Of a stretch of DNA of 64,000 nt, positions 63,394 to 64,000 are shown in pieces; the stretch's first letter is position 1, and each line of letters opens with the position of its first letter. This stretch comes from Celeribacter sp. HF31 (GTDB lineage: Bacteria; Pseudomonadota; Alphaproteobacteria; Rhodobacterales; Rhodobacteraceae). The translations under genes were made by a program, and so were the position numbers. The notes beneath the pieces are model-generated. The model ran no database searches. It saw only the letters and a program-made list of their open reading frames with translations, and had not been told where the DNA came from. The stretch is taken from positions 62,001 through 126,000 of the forward strand of contig NZ_JAATOT010000004.1 of NCBI RefSeq assembly GCF_011806455.1. Reading direction: 5' to 3'.

Positions 63394-64000
63394 TTATTTC
63401 TTTTTCCCGAAGCCCGACAGACCCGGCGGCAAGGACGCGCCGCCCAGACCCGGAAGACCACCAAGTCCGCCCATGCCTTTCGGCATCGCGCCACCCAAAG
63501 CTTTGGTTGCCTCGGCCATTTTCGCCGGGTCCATGTCCTCAAGGCCCTGCGGACCGCCTTTGCCCAACATGCCTTTCAAGGCCTGTTTGAACATGCCGCC
63601 CTTCATCTTGCTCATCTTTTTCATCGCATCCGACATCTGGCGGTGCATCTTGATCAGCTGATTGAGCTCAGACACCTCAAGACCCGCGCCTTTGGCGATG
63701 CGTTTCTTGCGCGAGGCTTGCAGGAGTTGCGGGTTGGCGCGCTCTTTCTTGGTCATCGAGTTGATCAGCGCGACCTGACGTTTGAAAACGCTGTCGTCAA
63801 AGCCGCTCTCTTTGATCTGCGAGGCGGCTTTTTTCATGCCCGGCATCATGCCCATGATCGATTCCATGCCGCCCATTTTCTGCATCTGCTCGAGCTGCAT
63901 CTTCATGTCGTTCATGTTGAACCGACCCTTGGCAAAGCGCCGGGCCATCTTTTCGGCCTGTTCGGCCTCGATGGTTTCCTGCGCTTTCTCGACGAGGGCC
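63394..64000 (-). CDS. ffh: Signal recognition particle protein Ffh, C-terminal M domain (cut by window edge)
   Basis: The frame is open to the right edge, so only about 200 C-terminal residues are present. They form the Met-rich M domain: RRFAKGRFNMNDMKMQLEQM, GGMESIMGMMPGMKKA, INSMTKKERANPQLL, RKKRIAKGAGLEVSELNQLIK, then a Gly/Leu/Pro-rich tail. This domain binds signal sequences and 4.5S RNA. The GTPase domain lies outside the window. Confidence 0.93.
   Translation of the reverse strand, partial: ALVEKAQETIEAEQAEKMARRFAKGRFNMNDMKMQLEQMQKMGGMESIMGMMPGMKKAASQIKESGFDDSVFKRQVALINSMTKKERANPQLLQASRKKRIAKGAGLEVSELNQLIKMHRQMSDAMKKMSKMKGGMFKQALKGMLGKGGPQGLEDMDPAKMAEATKALGGAMPKGMGGLGGLPGLGGASLPPGLSGFGKKK

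Overview
The window looks like chromosomal DNA of a GC-rich alphaproteobacterium of the Rhodobacterales (Roseobacter-type). The basis is gene order and families: rpmH-rnpA-yidD-ttcA-yidC at the left edge, ffh / chorismate mutase / rpsP / rimM / trmD / rplS / rpmE at the right edge, a MipZ-type division ATPase, TRAP and Ugp transporters, and a NasS/NasT-controlled nitrate assimilation operon. This is inference from the sequence; no database search was possible.

Layout. 1-4113 (minus strand): yidC (cut by the window edge), an EAL-domain c-di-GMP phosphodiesterase, ttcA, yidD, rnpA, rpmH. 4361-7997 (plus): a VTT/TVP38 membrane protein, a dihydrolipoamide-dehydrogenase-like flavoprotein and a histidine kinase, then tRNA-Arg(ACG) at 8088-8164. 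8165-12300 looks like a decaying island beside the tRNA gene. It holds a HerA-like ATPase whose multi-pass membrane N-terminus is broken by a stop and a frameshift, a frameshifted helix-turn-helix gene and a small regulator remnant. 12301-24408: a divergent metabolic locus with a DecR-like Lrp regulator, VOC and SDR enzymes on the minus strand, facing a Dpp-type ABC importer, a cysteine-desulfurase-like class V enzyme, a DadA-like oxidase, an L-2-aminothiazoline-4-carboxylate hydrolase homologue and an M20 amidohydrolase. I read this as a catabolic pathway for a cysteine-derived or sulfur-containing heterocycle or N-acyl compound, and it is the best candidate for an undescribed system.

24497-28231: a LysR/serine-hydrolase pair, then a stretch of gene debris (murB, MFS, DUF2255 and SDR fragments). 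28296-34914: a quinate/shikimate module (dehydroshikimate dehydratase, TRAP transporter, AroE-like dehydrogenase, divergent TetR regulator) with two near-identical palindromic operators. 34911-40168: ugpBAEC plus an endonuclease/exonuclease/phosphatase-family hydrolase, with a Pho-box-like repeat upstream. 40640-54468: a 2OG/Fe(II)-oxygenase-like protein lacking an iron ligand, then TusA-like, MobA and DUF2478 proteins, NasT, NasS, a leader RNA with an antitermination architecture, the nitrate ABC transporter, and a FAD reductase plus molybdoenzyme nitrate reductase. 54595-58328: two small unknown proteins, MipZ and an OmpA-domain protein with a very acidic middle region. 58397-64000 (minus): the ribosome and tRNA-modification cluster, with a bluB-like gene inserted, ending in ffh, which is cut by the edge.

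A recurring design is that each of the four ABC/TRAP substrate-binding-protein genes is followed by a strong hairpin before the next transporter gene (for dctP the hairpin lies before dctQ). This probably raises binding-protein expression over the membrane parts. Many genes overlap by ATGA, which marks tight translational coupling.
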